A DNA stretch of 64,000 nucleotides from positions 2,418,001 to 2,482,000 of the forward strand of contig NZ_VWWO01000001.1 of NCBI RefSeq assembly GCF_011752935.1, read 5' to 3'. The notes under the pieces are model-generated. The model worked only from the letters and a program-made list of their open reading frames with translations. It was not told the origin of the DNA and searched no databases. Below are positions 8,188 to 16,054 of the stretch, piece by piece. The DNA is from Chitinophaga sp. Cy-1792. Its GTDB lineage: Bacteria; Bacteroidota; Bacteroidia; Chitinophagales; Chitinophagaceae. The translations under genes were made by a program, and so were the position numbers. The first letter of the stretch is position 1; every line of letters starts with the position of its first letter.

Positions 8188-8230
8188 TGCTGCTGTAACT
8201 CTTTCCGGGCATGTTTGTCATATTATTTTC

Positions 8231-8277
8231 CCGGATGCTGGCCCGACAGATGCGTCTGGTCGGGCTGGAAGGCCCGG
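8231..8277. repeat. Degenerate member of the long-hairpin family
   Basis: Begins CCGG after TATTATTTTC, as in the intact elements, and ends CCCGG. The core GCCCGAC (8241-8247) still pairs with GTCGGGC (8259-8265), and AGA with TCT around the loop TGCG, with one bulged G. The outer arm no longer pairs. Best read as a decayed copy, or as a chance hairpin. Confidence 0.4.
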
Positions 8278-8310
8278 AAATATTTTTTCCGGCTGCAGAC
8301 AAGGCATAAA

Positions 8311-8345
8311 AAAACAGGGATTCCTTCATAAAAGGAATCCCTGTC
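8311..8345 (-). terminator. Intrinsic terminator of the lipoprotein gene
   Basis: ACAGGGATTCCTT pairs with AAGGAATCCCTGT. On the minus strand the hairpin is followed by a run of seven T. It lies just past the stop of the gene at 8371-8823. Confidence 0.85.
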
Positions 8346-8370
8346 TGGAAATATTTGCAGATCCGGCCAC

Positions 8371-8823
8371 TTAATTGACCTTGAAGATCGGTATTCTTTT
8401 AGTAGTGATGGTGTCGCTGGAGTTGCCGGCAGCGTCGATCACATATGCCGTGAACCAGATACTGTCCGGGCGGGGGTTTGTATGCTCCACCCAGCCACCA
8501 AAGTCCATAGAGCCATTTAATACGAGTGATACCTGTGCATTTACACTTTTTCCGAAATTTTCACCGATTTCCGGCATTTTGCTCCTTACTTCACCAGGAA
8601 CAGGGTTAGGTGTAATATAGAAGTGTTTCGTCCAGTAAATACTGCTGTCAATATCCCCGTCGCCGTCTTTTACACGGAAAAATACCTGTAACTGCGCTGT
8701 ATTACTATCTATGGATGGAATGCTATAGCCTTCGAACGTGAGAATGGGTTTCGGGCCATAGTTGTCTTTGTTACAAGCGTATGCCATGGCTGCAAACAGG
8801 AATAAAAACAGGAATTTCTTCAT
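8371..8823 (-). CDS. Putative lipoprotein, unknown function
   Basis: 150 residues. The N-terminus MKKFLFLFLFAAMAYACNK has a hydrophobic stretch ending in a lipobox-like AYAC, giving lipidation at Cys17. The rest is predicted beta-rich, with GYSIPSIDSNTAQLQVFFRVKDGDGDIDSSIYW. The DGDGDID segment is an Asp-rich, possibly calcium-binding turn. Late YVIDAAGNSSDTITT resembles the strand pattern of Ig-like or cadherin-like domains. Likely exposed on an outer or periplasmic membrane face. Its own promoter and terminator make it monocistronic. No specific family recognised. Confidence 0.75.
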   Translation of the reverse strand: MKKFLFLFLFAAMAYACNKDNYGPKPILTFEGYSIPSIDSNTAQLQVFFRVKDGDGDIDSSIYWTKHFYITPNPVPGEVRSKMPEIGENFGKSVNAQVSLVLNGSMDFGGWVEHTNPRPDSIWFTAYVIDAAGNSSDTITTKRIPIFKVN

Positions 8824-8827
8824 AAAA

Positions 8828-8857
8828 CAAACCTACGTTAATTTAGGTAATATACAA
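8828..8857 (-). promoter_or_regulatory. Promoter of the lipoprotein gene, nearly leaderless
   Basis: On the minus strand: TTG (8857-8855), 19 nt, TAGGTTTG (8835-8828), then 4 nt to the ATG at 8823. A second box, TATATTTG (8862-8855), overlaps the -33 element and would give a leader of about 30 nt instead. Confidence 0.55.
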
Positions 8858-8937
8858 ATATAGCCGTCTTCGTTACTTCTTATTAACGTTTTTTCAGATC
8901 AATTGTTACTTACTGCGGTGAAAATTATTCTTCTCTT

Positions 8938-8945
8938 TACCTTTG
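8938..8945 (+). promoter_or_regulatory. -7 box for the LuxE-like gene
   Basis: TACCTTTG, matching TAnnTTTG, 24 nt before the ATG at 8970. The upstream TTG (8903-8905) is 32 nt away, farther than usual. Confidence 0.5.
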
Positions 8946-8969
8946 TGAGGTTTTAAAAGCTATCAACAG

Positions 8970-9953
8970 ATGAGTGGAGTATCACCGGATTTGATTTTTT
9001 CTTTACAGCCAGCGGGCCTGGAAGCCGCCGCACTGGACGTTTTTCGCTATCAGTACCGCGAAAATGACATCTACCGTGCCTATACGGATGCCCTGCATAT
9101 CAACCCGGATACCGTGTCCTCCCTCCTCGAAATTCCCTATCTCCCCATACAATTCTTTAAAACACATAAAGTAGTATGCGGCAACTTTGAGCCGGAACTG
9201 CTGTTTGAAAGCAGTGGCACCACCCAAACGATCAACAGCAAACATTTCGTGAAAGATGCGGACATCTACACCCGCAGCTTCATGATTGCTTTTGAACAGT
9301 TTTACGGACCGGTGAGCGACTACGTTATTGTAGGACTGCTGCCTTCTTACCTCGAGCGTCAGCATTCCAGCCTGGTACGCATGGTGCAGGTAATGATTGA
9401 ACGTAGCGGCAAGCTGGAAAGTGGATTCTATCTGTACGAACACGATAAATTATACCAGGAGCTACAGGCCCTGGAAGCCCGCGGACAAAAAGTGCTGCTG
9501 ATAGGGGTTACCTTCGGACTGCTGGATTTTGCAGAGAAATATACCCTGCACCTGAAAAATACCATCGTGATGGAAACCGGTGGGATGAAAGGGCGCCGCG
9601 AAGAATGGACCCGCGACGAAGTGCACCAGTACCTCAAAGAACGTTTAGGCGTTGAGGTAGTCCATGCCGAATACGGTATGACGGAGCTTTTATCGCAGGC
9701 CTACTCCAAAGGCAACGGGCTTTTTATGACACCGCCATGGATGCGTATATTGCTCCGCGATGAAAACGACCCCTTCGACCTGAAGACAGGAAAAGGCGCT
9801 GGTGTTATCAATGTGATCGACCTGGCCAATATCTACTCCTGTGCGTTCATCGCCACAGATGATATCGGCAAAATTCATGATGACGGCCGTTTTGAAGTAC
9901 TCGGCCGACTCGATAATTCCGCCCTGCGCGGTTGTAGCCTCATGGTCAGCTGA
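8970..9953 (+). CDS. LuxE-like acyl-protein synthetase/acyltransferase (ANL superfamily)
   Basis: 327 residues, related to LuxE and phenylacetate-CoA ligase-like adenylating enzymes. The phosphate-binding motif is FESSGTTQTINSKHF, followed by VMETGGMKGRREEW and HAEYGMTELLSQAYS, the A5-like YGMTE motif of adenylating enzymes. The C-terminal FEVLGRLDNSALRGCSLMV matches the end of the domain. LuxE activates fatty acids and transfers them to a Cys; here C323 in the RGCSLM tail is a candidate. No luxCD genes are near, so luminescence is excluded. In Bacteroidota such stand-alone genes are common and their substrate is undetermined. Confidence 0.8.
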   Translation: MSGVSPDLIFSLQPAGLEAAALDVFRYQYRENDIYRAYTDALHINPDTVSSLLEIPYLPIQFFKTHKVVCGNFEPELLFESSGTTQTINSKHFVKDADIYTRSFMIAFEQFYGPVSDYVIVGLLPSYLERQHSSLVRMVQVMIERSGKLESGFYLYEHDKLYQELQALEARGQKVLLIGVTFGLLDFAEKYTLHLKNTIVMETGGMKGRREEWTRDEVHQYLKERLGVEVVHAEYGMTELLSQAYSKGNGLFMTPPWMRILLRDENDPFDLKTGKGAGVINVIDLANIYSCAFIATDDIGKIHDDGRFEVLGRLDNSALRGCSLMVS

Positions 9954-10007
9954 TCCTTTTTATTGTAAAATATTTTAATGTATATTGCCCGGCATAAACC
10001 TATGCCT

Positions 10008-10880
10008 ATGAAGATCCGGGTGATACTATCCCTCGTATGTGCGTGCCTGCTTATTTCCTCCGCTGCGCAGGCCCAGCTGTTCAAACAGGTAAAAGATCGT
10101 TTCCGACAGCTGACGGGGATGCCGAAAGACACCTTTCAGCTGGATGAAGGCCCCTATGAAACACCGGGGAAGCCCATCACAGCGCCCTCGCTGATCATCG
10201 GCGGCGATGAAAAAGTGCAGTTAGACTCCGTATATGAATATGATATTGCCATCTACCAGGAAACTAAAACCTGGAAGGATACCGCAGACCCGGAAGTGCG
10301 TCAGCATATCACCATCTGCTACAGCAGCGAAAAGCCACAACTCGCTGTAAATATTGAAGATAACCAGAATGGCGCCCGGTACCAGTATTTTGCCGACTTC
10401 CTCCATGCGGCCCAGCTGAGTATGACAGCCATACATCGTATAGGCAGCGGCGAAAAGGAAGCACTGAAGTTAGATGAGGTGAGTCCGGTATACCCGGGAG
10501 AGTGGGATTTTATGGAGAAGCTGGCGAAAACGGGCCAGCAAAAGGAGATAGAAGGAATATTGTGCGATGAATTTGCGGCAGATAGCCTGGCCATGTCCGA
10601 CAGTACAGCCCCGGTATCCCTGGTGAGTGCCCATATCTGGCTGCCGGCAACGATACATACGCTTTTCGGCGGGTACATACACATTCCGGAGCCTTACCAT
10701 CAGCAACTGGCCGATATCCAGGCAGCGGGTGGCATTGTGCCGGTATCGCTGCCGCTGGAAACTTTGCTGACGTATAGCGATGGCGCTGTCAGGGCTACTA
10801 CCACTACCGCCATTGTTAATGGAGAGCCCCGTCGTATAGCTGTTTCAGATATTATCAGACAAGAGAAGCCCCATTCCTAG
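10008..10880 (+). CDS. Secreted protein of unknown function
   Basis: 290 residues from the ATG at 10008, chosen because it gives a clean signal peptide (MKIRVILSLVCACLLISSAA, cleavage near AQAQ). In-frame ATGs at 9978 and 10002 would add non-signal residues. The body begins LFKQVKDRFRQLTGMPKDTFQLDEGPYETPG. It contains a segment on Glu/Asp-rich strands and a probable C-terminal region with YSDGAVRATTTTAIVNGEPRRI. It has no recognised family. Its 3' end overlaps the convergent gene by 26 bp, so the two mRNAs are antisense there. Confidence 0.75.
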   Translation: MKIRVILSLVCACLLISSAAQAQLFKQVKDRFRQLTGMPKDTFQLDEGPYETPGKPITAPSLIIGGDEKVQLDSVYEYDIAIYQETKTWKDTADPEVRQHITICYSSEKPQLAVNIEDNQNGARYQYFADFLHAAQLSMTAIHRIGSGEKEALKLDEVSPVYPGEWDFMEKLAKTGQQKEIEGILCDEFAADSLAMSDSTAPVSLVSAHIWLPATIHTLFGGYIHIPEPYHQQLADIQAAGGIVPVSLPLETLLTYSDGAVRATTTTAIVNGEPRRIAVSDIIRQEKPHS

Positions 10881-11577
10881 CCATTTGCAGCAGCTGCGGA
10901 AGTTTGGAAGGATTGTTCACCAGCGCGGTGATTTCCGCCATATAAGGGAAGGAATAATGGTCCATTCCGAAGCGGTTCATCAGGTAAACGTCCAGCTGTT
11001 CGGGGGTATGGTGGCCGGCGGTATAATCGCCGATATAGAACAGGAAGCGTTGTTGTTCCTTTTCGGTGAGTAAAACGAGTGCTACTTTATCTTTCAGTGG
11101 CTGTTCTGCCTTATGGCTGAATATTTCCAGCGCCTTTTCATAATGGTGACCGGTCAGTTCCTGGCCGGATTGTGGCACCAGGCGTGTACAGAAATAGTCT
11201 ACCGCCAGGTCGTCAAAGAAGCCGCCGCCGGTATCTGTGCCGGGTTCATTGTGCCAGGTGGCCCATTGCCTGAAGTCGGCCTCGCTGATACTGCCCTGCA
11301 ATAATGCTTTCAGGTGATGTACCATGCCTGCCCTTGTAGGTGTGGTATCTGTAGCATGGGCGATCGCGGTGATCATCTCTTCATAAATATCCTCATTTAA
11401 CTGGCGGGCTGTAACAATAACCTGCCGGGTAACCTCATCCGTGGCCGGGATATCCAGGCCGGCCCGGACAGGAGCAATGTCGGATAGCACTTCCGTTTTA
11501 GTTTTCAGTCCTTGTAGGTAATCTTTCACCAGCGCAACAAAGTAGGTGGAAGTTACAGGAGGCGTCTGATTGTTCAT
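10855..11577 (-). CDS. Hypothetical cytoplasmic protein
   Basis: 240 residues with no signal peptide and no membrane segment. It looks mostly helical: VALVKDYLQGLKTKTEVL, ARQLNEDIYEEMITAIAHA, and PLKDKVALVLLTEKEQQRFL. A glycine-rich stretch, TDTGGGFFDDLAVDYFC, is the only unusual motif. Convergent with the preceding gene, overlapping it by 26 bp. Not recognised; no function proposed. Reading frame use and length support a real gene. Confidence 0.65.
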   Translation of the reverse strand: MNNQTPPVTSTYFVALVKDYLQGLKTKTEVLSDIAPVRAGLDIPATDEVTRQVIVTARQLNEDIYEEMITAIAHATDTTPTRAGMVHHLKALLQGSISEADFRQWATWHNEPGTDTGGGFFDDLAVDYFCTRLVPQSGQELTGHHYEKALEIFSHKAEQPLKDKVALVLLTEKEQQRFLFYIGDYTAGHHTPEQLDVYLMNRFGMDHYSFPYMAEITALVNNPSKLPQLLQMARNGASLV

Positions 11578-12071
11578 GGGCTAATAATTTCATGTTTTGT
11601 CACCTGAAACTATCCGTAAGGTATAGTATATGGATGTACGTTAGTATAAGTAAGGAACGAGCCTGAATAGCGGCCCTTTCCTGGTTACTGTTGGTCAAAA
11701 ATAGTGCAAATTGCTTTAATAGGAAGTTTCGATGAATCTTTCCGCTGCCAGCAAGGGTTTAGGTATCTGCCCAGTCAGAAAAAAGCCGTTCGGAAACCTG
11801 TCATGATCGAAAAACCGGTAGATTTTTATACCTTCCGTATACAGGAGGAATTCACCCCGGTGAACAATGCCAGACCTCCTGCGTTTTAAACTTTGCAGGG
11901 GCTCATCCTGCCTAACCATATTGCCAATTAAGATTTTAGACAGAAAATATTAGCCTGCGTTTAATCATGGCCCTGTCTGATTGCCCTTCCGGATCCATGT
12001 GCTGAATGTAGTAAGGATTGCTTACTTATTTTCCTGTAATTATTTTTTACCCGATAAATAAATCACACATC
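11578..12071. other. Long intergenic region upstream of the RiPP operon
   Basis: About 490 bp. Short open frames exist on both strands at roughly 11704-11919, but neither resembles a known protein or has a convincing start. It could be a gene remnant. The last 60 bp are AT-rich (TTATTTTCCTGTAATTATT and beyond) and probably hold the promoter of the hvfA-like gene, but no clear TAnnTTTG box is visible. No metal-regulator site was recognised. Confidence 0.4.
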
Positions 12072-12404
12072 ATGAAAAACAAATCCGACAAAAAAGTACT
12101 GTTATCCGGATCGCTTGTTGCCGGCGCTATCCTGAGTCTTGCAACACTTGCAAATGCTAAACCGGTGAGCTACACCAACCTGGGGTCAGGAGCGGCTGTA
12201 CGCAGTACATTAACCGGTACGACTACCAACGCTGCCGGCCTGGAGCTGAACTGCGGTGCGAAAAAAGATTCCGTACACAAGGCTAAAGAAGGTAAATGCG
12301 GACAGGGAAAATGTGGTGAAGGCAAATGTGGCGGTAAAAAAGGTGGAAAAGGAAAAGGTAAAGGTATGGCCAAAGACAGTACCAAAACTAAATCCGGCAA
12401 ATAA
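12072..12404 (+). CDS. hvfA: HvfA/bufferin-like RiPP precursor (Cys-Gly repeat peptide)
   Basis: 110 residues from the ATG at 12072. An upstream in-frame ATG at 12018 is less likely because it would bury the signal peptide. The N-terminus (1-29, KVLLSGSLVAGAILSLATLANA) is a Sec signal. The core holds four Cys: C61 in LNCGAKK, then C76, C81 and C86 in EGKCGQGKCGEGKCG, spaced exactly five apart. The tail is Gly/Lys-rich. In HvfA and bufferins, a DUF692 oxidase converts Cys in such EGKCG units to oxazolone/thioamide copper ligands. The next two genes are that oxidase and its partner. Role in copper binding is inferred from the family. Confidence 0.87.
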   Translation: MKNKSDKKVLLSGSLVAGAILSLATLANAKPVSYTNLGSGAAVRSTLTGTTTNAAGLELNCGAKKDSVHKAKEGKCGQGKCGEGKCGGKKGGKGKGKGMAKDSTKTKSGK

Positions 12405-12436
12405 TTTTTCACAGTAAGGCCGGCCATCCGCAAGGT

Positions 12437-13294
12437 ATGCCGGTCTTATTACCTCAAATTATGACTATGGTAGGCATAGGTTTTCGCAGAGAGATGGCTG
12501 AAGCGTTGCTATCCGGTGACCATTTAAGGCCCGAATTCATTGAGTTTGCGCCGGAAAACTGGATGGGCATCGGTGGTTACTGGAAGAAAATATTACATCA
12601 GGCAGTGGAACGATACCCGGTGCTATGTCATGGGCTGTCGTTGTCGATAGGCAGTCCGGAGCCGCTGGACATGGAATTTCTCCGGTACATCCGGTCATTT
12701 CTGGACGAATACCAGGTAAGGATCTACTCAGAGCACCTGAGTTATTCCAAATGTGACAATGCGCATATGTACGATCTGCTGCCCATTCCTTTCAGGATGG
12801 ATGCGGTGAAGCATATCAGCGAACGGATACAGCAGGTCCAGGAGTTTCTGCAAAGGCCGCTGGTAATGGAAATTGTATCGTATTATACGCCTGTGGCGGC
12901 AGAGATGAGTGAGGTGGATTTTATCAATGAAATAGCGCAGCGCTCCGGATGTCAGCTGCTGCTGGACGTGAACAATGTATATGTAAACGCATTTAACCAC
13001 CAGTACGACGCGAAGCAGTTTATTGCCGCCCTGCCGGCAGATAAAGTAGCCTATATCCATATGGCCGGCCATGAACAGGTAGCCCCTGACCTGATTATTG
13101 ATACCCACGGACAGGCAGTGATCGATCCGGTATATGAGCTGTTTGACTGGGCGATACAACGACTGAAGCCCGTACCGGTACTCCTGGAGCGGGATTTTAA
13201 CTTTCCTCAGCTGGAAGAATTACAGGGCGAAATCCATCGTCTTCAATCTATCTGTCAAAAACACTGGCATGCCAAACACGCACTTACAGCCTGA
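12437..13294 (+). CDS. hvfB: DUF692 / MNIO multinuclear non-heme iron oxidase (HvfB/BufB)
   Basis: TIM-barrel oxidase that modifies cysteines of the RiPP precursor. 285 residues if begun at 12437; ATGs at 12461 and 12467 (MTMVGIGFRREM) are equally good starts. Family motifs: GIGFRREM, EFAPENWMGIGGYW, CHGLSLSIGSPEPLD, YSEHLSY, LLDVNNVYVNAFNH, HMAGHEQ, DTHGQAVIDPVYELF and LLERDFNFPQLEEL. The His, Glu, Asp and Asn in these blocks are the usual iron ligands. Directly downstream of the precursor (32 bp) and overlapping the partner gene by 26 bp, so translation is probably coupled. The exact modification here is unproven. Confidence 0.92.
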   Translation: MPVLLPQIMTMVGIGFRREMAEALLSGDHLRPEFIEFAPENWMGIGGYWKKILHQAVERYPVLCHGLSLSIGSPEPLDMEFLRYIRSFLDEYQVRIYSEHLSYSKCDNAHMYDLLPIPFRMDAVKHISERIQQVQEFLQRPLVMEIVSYYTPVAAEMSEVDFINEIAQRSGCQLLLDVNNVYVNAFNHQYDAKQFIAALPADKVAYIHMAGHEQVAPDLIIDTHGQAVIDPVYELFDWAIQRLKPVPVLLERDFNFPQLEELQGEIHRLQSICQKHWHAKHALTA

Positions 13295-14024
13295 TACCCA
13301 CCGGATACAACAGGCATTTTCTTCCTGGTGCCGTACCGGTAAAAAGGTGGCCATTCCAGGTGCCAGCAGCGACCGTATGCAATATTACAGGCAGCTGGTT
13401 TTTAATGTGATCAATGATGCCATGGAGTCCGCCTTCCCCGTTGCTTTCGCCAACCTGCCAAAGCGGAAATGGAACCGGATGATACAGGATTTCTTCAGCA
13501 ATCATGCCTGCAGCGCTACCCAGATGTGGAAACTGCCGCTGGAATTCTACACCTATGCTGTGGAAAATAACTGGAACGAGACGTTCGAAACGCCGTGGCT
13601 GCTTGATTTATTATACTTTGAATGGGCGGAAACGGAGCTGTTCAATATGGCTGACAAGCCAGTGCCTGATTGCCGCGAAAACGGCCACTGGAAAGATGAT
13701 CAGGTTGTTTTGAATCCTGAACATACCTTGTTGAGTTTCAGGTATCCCGTACACCTGGAAAGAAAAAAGAAACAGCTGCTGCAAAGAGAAGGCACATACT
13801 TTGTGCTGCTTTTTCGTGAACCGGACACAGGATATGTTCAGTTTACCGATTTGTCGCCATGGCTGGCTATTGTGACAGAGCAATTATCCATGGGCGTTAC
13901 CCTGTCTGATATCCTGGAATATGCGTTGCAGTTGAATATAACAGCAATGGATTCCCTGGAGCAGGATACGGTGGCTTTCCTGGAAGATATGCGACAGCGG
14001 AAATTTGTTTTAGGTTTTAAATGA
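13269..14024 (+). CDS. hvfC: DUF2063 family partner of the MNIO oxidase (HvfC/BufC)
   Basis: 251 residues. The N-terminal DUF2063 region (about 8-100) reads RIQQAFSSWCRTGKKVAIPG and YYRQLVFNVINDAMESAFPV, then FFSNHACSATQMWKLPLEF. These proteins carry a RiPP-recognition-like fold and form a complex with the MNIO enzyme, binding the precursor leader. The C-terminal half has PVHLERKKKQLLQREGTYFVLLFREP, typical of the BufC second domain. It overlaps the oxidase gene and is followed 7 bp later by doxX. Family assignment is strong; biochemical role is from homologues. Confidence 0.88.
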   Translation: MPNTHLQPDTHRIQQAFSSWCRTGKKVAIPGASSDRMQYYRQLVFNVINDAMESAFPVAFANLPKRKWNRMIQDFFSNHACSATQMWKLPLEFYTYAVENNWNETFETPWLLDLLYFEWAETELFNMADKPVPDCRENGHWKDDQVVLNPEHTLLSFRYPVHLERKKKQLLQREGTYFVLLFREPDTGYVQFTDLSPWLAIVTEQLSMGVTLSDILEYALQLNITAMDSLEQDTVAFLEDMRQRKFVLGFK

Positions 14025-14031
14025 TGAAGAT

Positions 14032-14493
14032 ATGGGATTTAATGCAGTATGGGTAAGGGTATGGGCATCGCTGAAAGATATACCGCTGCTGATGATGCGG
14101 CTGGTATTGGCGTATGGCTTTTTAATCCCCGCATTAAGAAAATGGAAGGATATCAATGCAATCGGTGACTGGTTTGCGCAATTGCATATCATCTTACCAT
14201 ATACGAATGCCTATGTAGTGGCTATTTGTGAATCGTTAGGCGTGGTGCTGCTGTCGCTGGGTTTATTTGTCCGGTATATCACCATTCCGTTGATGATAAG
14301 TATGATCGTAGCGATTGCCACCGTACACTGGCAGAACGGCTTTGAAGCCGGCAATAATGGGTTTGAAATACCCTTATATTATTTCATCATGTTATTTACT
14401 TTGCTGGCTTATGGCGCCGGCAGATTATCCTTCGATCATCTTATCTTCAATGAAAGAAAAAAGAACAGGAAAATGAAAGGGAGCTGGCGTTAA
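14032..14493 (+). CDS. DoxX-family membrane protein (fourth gene of the RiPP operon)
   Basis: 153 residues with four hydrophobic segments: LLMMRLVLAYGFLIPAL, VVAICESLGVVLLSLGLFV, ITIPLMISMIVAIATV and YYFIMLFTLLAYGAGRL. The motif LILA(Y)GF near RLVLAYGFLIPALRKW and AxxWQNGFE are DoxX features. DoxX proteins accompany MNIO/DUF2063 pairs in many hvf/buf clusters; their role there is unknown, with a redox or transport link suspected. Starts 7 bp after hvfC, so it is in the same operon. Confidence 0.88.
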   Translation: MGFNAVWVRVWASLKDIPLLMMRLVLAYGFLIPALRKWKDINAIGDWFAQLHIILPYTNAYVVAICESLGVVLLSLGLFVRYITIPLMISMIVAIATVHWQNGFEAGNNGFEIPLYYFIMLFTLLAYGAGRLSFDHLIFNERKKNRKMKGSWR

Positions 14494-14619
14494 CAGTAGT
14501 GCAAATGCATATCATCTCCCGAAAAAATAAATAAAATTAACATGGTACCTGCGTTTCCTTCGCATTAATATGTGAACTTAGTAACAGAGAATCTTCATCC
14601 AATATAAAACCATTGTATT

Positions 14620-14979
14620 ATGACCACCGCAGCTATTGCAGCAAGATTAATTGAACTTTGCAGTAAGGGAGATTTTGAAGCAGCACAGAAAGAATTATAC
14701 GCCGAAAACGCGGTCAGCATTGAACCTTATGCTACACCGGCTTTCGAAAAGGAAACCCATGGCCTGAAAGGTATTTATGCCAAAGGCGAAAAATTTGAAA
14801 GTATGGTGGAGAAATACCACGATATTTCTTTCTCACAGCCGCTGGTTGCCGGCAAATCCTTTACTGTTGTGCTGAATATGGACCTGACCATGAAAGGGCA
14901 GGACAGAATGCAGATGTCGGAGATTTGTGTGTATGTGACAAAGGACGGGAAGATTATCAGCGAGCAGTTTTTTATGTAG
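14620..14979 (+). CDS. SnoaL-like / NTF2-fold protein
   Basis: 119 residues forming an NTF2-like cone: helices ARLIELCSKGDFEAAQKEL, then strands NAVSIEPY, HDISFSQPLVAGKSFTVVLNMDLTMKG and EICVYVTKDGKIISEQFF. Such small proteins are either polyketide-cyclase-like enzymes or ligand-binding proteins. No catalytic residues can be assigned. It follows the RiPP operon by 126 bp but probably has its own promoter; no link to copper is evident. Confidence 0.75.
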   Translation: MTTAAIAARLIELCSKGDFEAAQKELYAENAVSIEPYATPAFEKETHGLKGIYAKGEKFESMVEKYHDISFSQPLVAGKSFTVVLNMDLTMKGQDRMQMSEICVYVTKDGKIISEQFFM

Positions 14980-15086
14980 ATGTTCTTTTTTACTGTTGAT
15001 AGACAGCAGTATAGTGTAAATTAATACCTGTCAAACTTACTACTAGAATTTTCTAACCATACAGTAACCGTTTTAGTATCATTATA

Positions 15087-15464
15087 TTAACGGTTACTAT
15101 ATGGTAGGCTTTCAAGAAGTAGATTTCCATCTATATGGAATTTATAGTGAATGGCAGTCAGTACTTCAGTATTAGGTGCCTTGTAGCCATGTCGTAATTG
15201 GCTTAAAAAACCTTTTGAAATATTTAATTCTTCTGCTAGTGCAGCTTGAGTTAATTTGTTGCTTTCAAGTAGGTAGGTAATAATTGCCGGGAAATCGGGC
15301 TTTGATGGCATGGGATAATGTACAGTCTCCCAGGCCTCAATCGCTTCAGATAATACCCCTAACCTTTTTTCTTCTTTTTGGTTTAATTTTGAAAAGCCTT
15401 TTTGATAAAGCCCTTCAATTTCCGCCATTGCAGAGAAATATTCCTGTTTTGTTGAGATTTTCAT
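15087..15464 (-). CDS. higA: HigA-type antitoxin with C-terminal XRE helix-turn-helix
   Basis: 125 residues. The N-terminal half (MKISTKQEYFSAMAEIEGL) is the toxin-binding arm typical of HigA2-like antitoxins. The C-terminal XRE helix-turn-helix is at about 75-118: LTQAALAEELNISKGFLSQLRHG. It would neutralise HigB and repress the operon by binding an upstream palindrome. It lies 19 bp downstream of the toxin gene, the reversed toxin-first order that characterises hig loci. Confidence 0.88.
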   Translation of the reverse strand: MKISTKQEYFSAMAEIEGLYQKGFSKLNQKEEKRLGVLSEAIEAWETVHYPMPSKPDFPAIITYLLESNKLTQAALAEELNISKGFLSQLRHGYKAPNTEVLTAIHYKFHIDGNLLLESLPYSNR

Positions 15465-15483
15465 GATACTTGATTTGTCCTTG

Positions 15484-15795
15484 TTAAAGGTTTAGCAAGG
15501 TTCCATTTTTATTATATTCATCATATTCTTTATGTGTTAAAACAGCCCGAATATAAACCAGTTGGGTGTTAAAATGAATTGCAGCCAATAATCGGCACTT
15601 GTTTCCTCCAATATTGAAAATAAATAGTGCATCTCCACCTACATAGTCGACAGAGCCTGATACAACTTTTTTTAGTTCATTCAAATTTCGGCAAGTTACA
15701 TTTCTGATTTTTTGGCACCAATCACCTAGCGCCTGGGCTGATGTTGGATGTTTATTTGCATAAGCCAAAATTGGAGGCATTGAAATAATTCTCAT
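15484..15795 (-). CDS. higB: HigB-family mRNA interferase toxin
   Basis: 103 residues, RelE/HigB fold. The signature is MRIISMPPILAYANKHPTSAQALGDWC, with DYVGGDALFIFNIGGNKCRLLAAIHFNTQLVYIRAVLTHKEYDE. The Asn/Lys/Arg of FNIGGNKCRL and the final HKEYD motif are the usual RNase surface. It cleaves ribosome-bound mRNA when unneutralised. The toxin gene comes first, followed by higA. A perfect inverted repeat lies 132 bp upstream. Confidence 0.88.
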   Translation of the reverse strand: MRIISMPPILAYANKHPTSAQALGDWCQKIRNVTCRNLNELKKVVSGSVDYVGGDALFIFNIGGNKCRLLAAIHFNTQLVYIRAVLTHKEYDEYNKNGTLLNL

Positions 15796-15926
15796 TTCTC
15801 TGTACTTGTTTAACTGTTACAATTGCTTTCATGGTTAAATAGATTAGATATAAATGATTATTATGATTTCTTACAACTTGGGATTACTCAATGGAAAGCT
15901 TCAGCTACAAATGTAAATGTATTTTT

Positions 15927-15972
15927 TCAAATGAAAACAAAGTTTTTATTTGAAAACTTTGTTTTCATTTGA
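15927..15972. promoter_or_regulatory. Perfect 20-bp inverted repeat, candidate HigA operator
   Basis: Arms 15927-15946 and 15953-15972 are exact reverse complements (TCAAATGAAAACAAAGTTTT and its partner) around the 6-nt spacer TATTTG. Very AT-rich, in the 259-bp gap between the divergent higB and DUF6377 genes, 132 bp from the higB start and 83 bp from the DUF6377 start. It could be bound by HigA, by the DUF6377 protein, or act as a transcription barrier. There is no clear choice from sequence alone. Confidence 0.65.
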
Positions 15973-16054
15973 TTTATCTTGCTTTGATTCATTCTTTTGC
16001 CGGAAATCACCAATAATTTCCTATTTTTCGCAAAAGTTGCCTTTATACCTTGGT

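Noticed and set aside
8970..9953. Idea that the LuxE-like gene marks a luminescence or polyketide locus.
   Set aside because: No luxCDAB or PKS genes are near; stand-alone members are common in Bacteroidota.
11704..11919. Short open frames on both strands in the gap before the RiPP operon.
   Set aside because: No known family, no clear ribosome-binding site and overlap of the two frames; mentioned only as a possible remnant.
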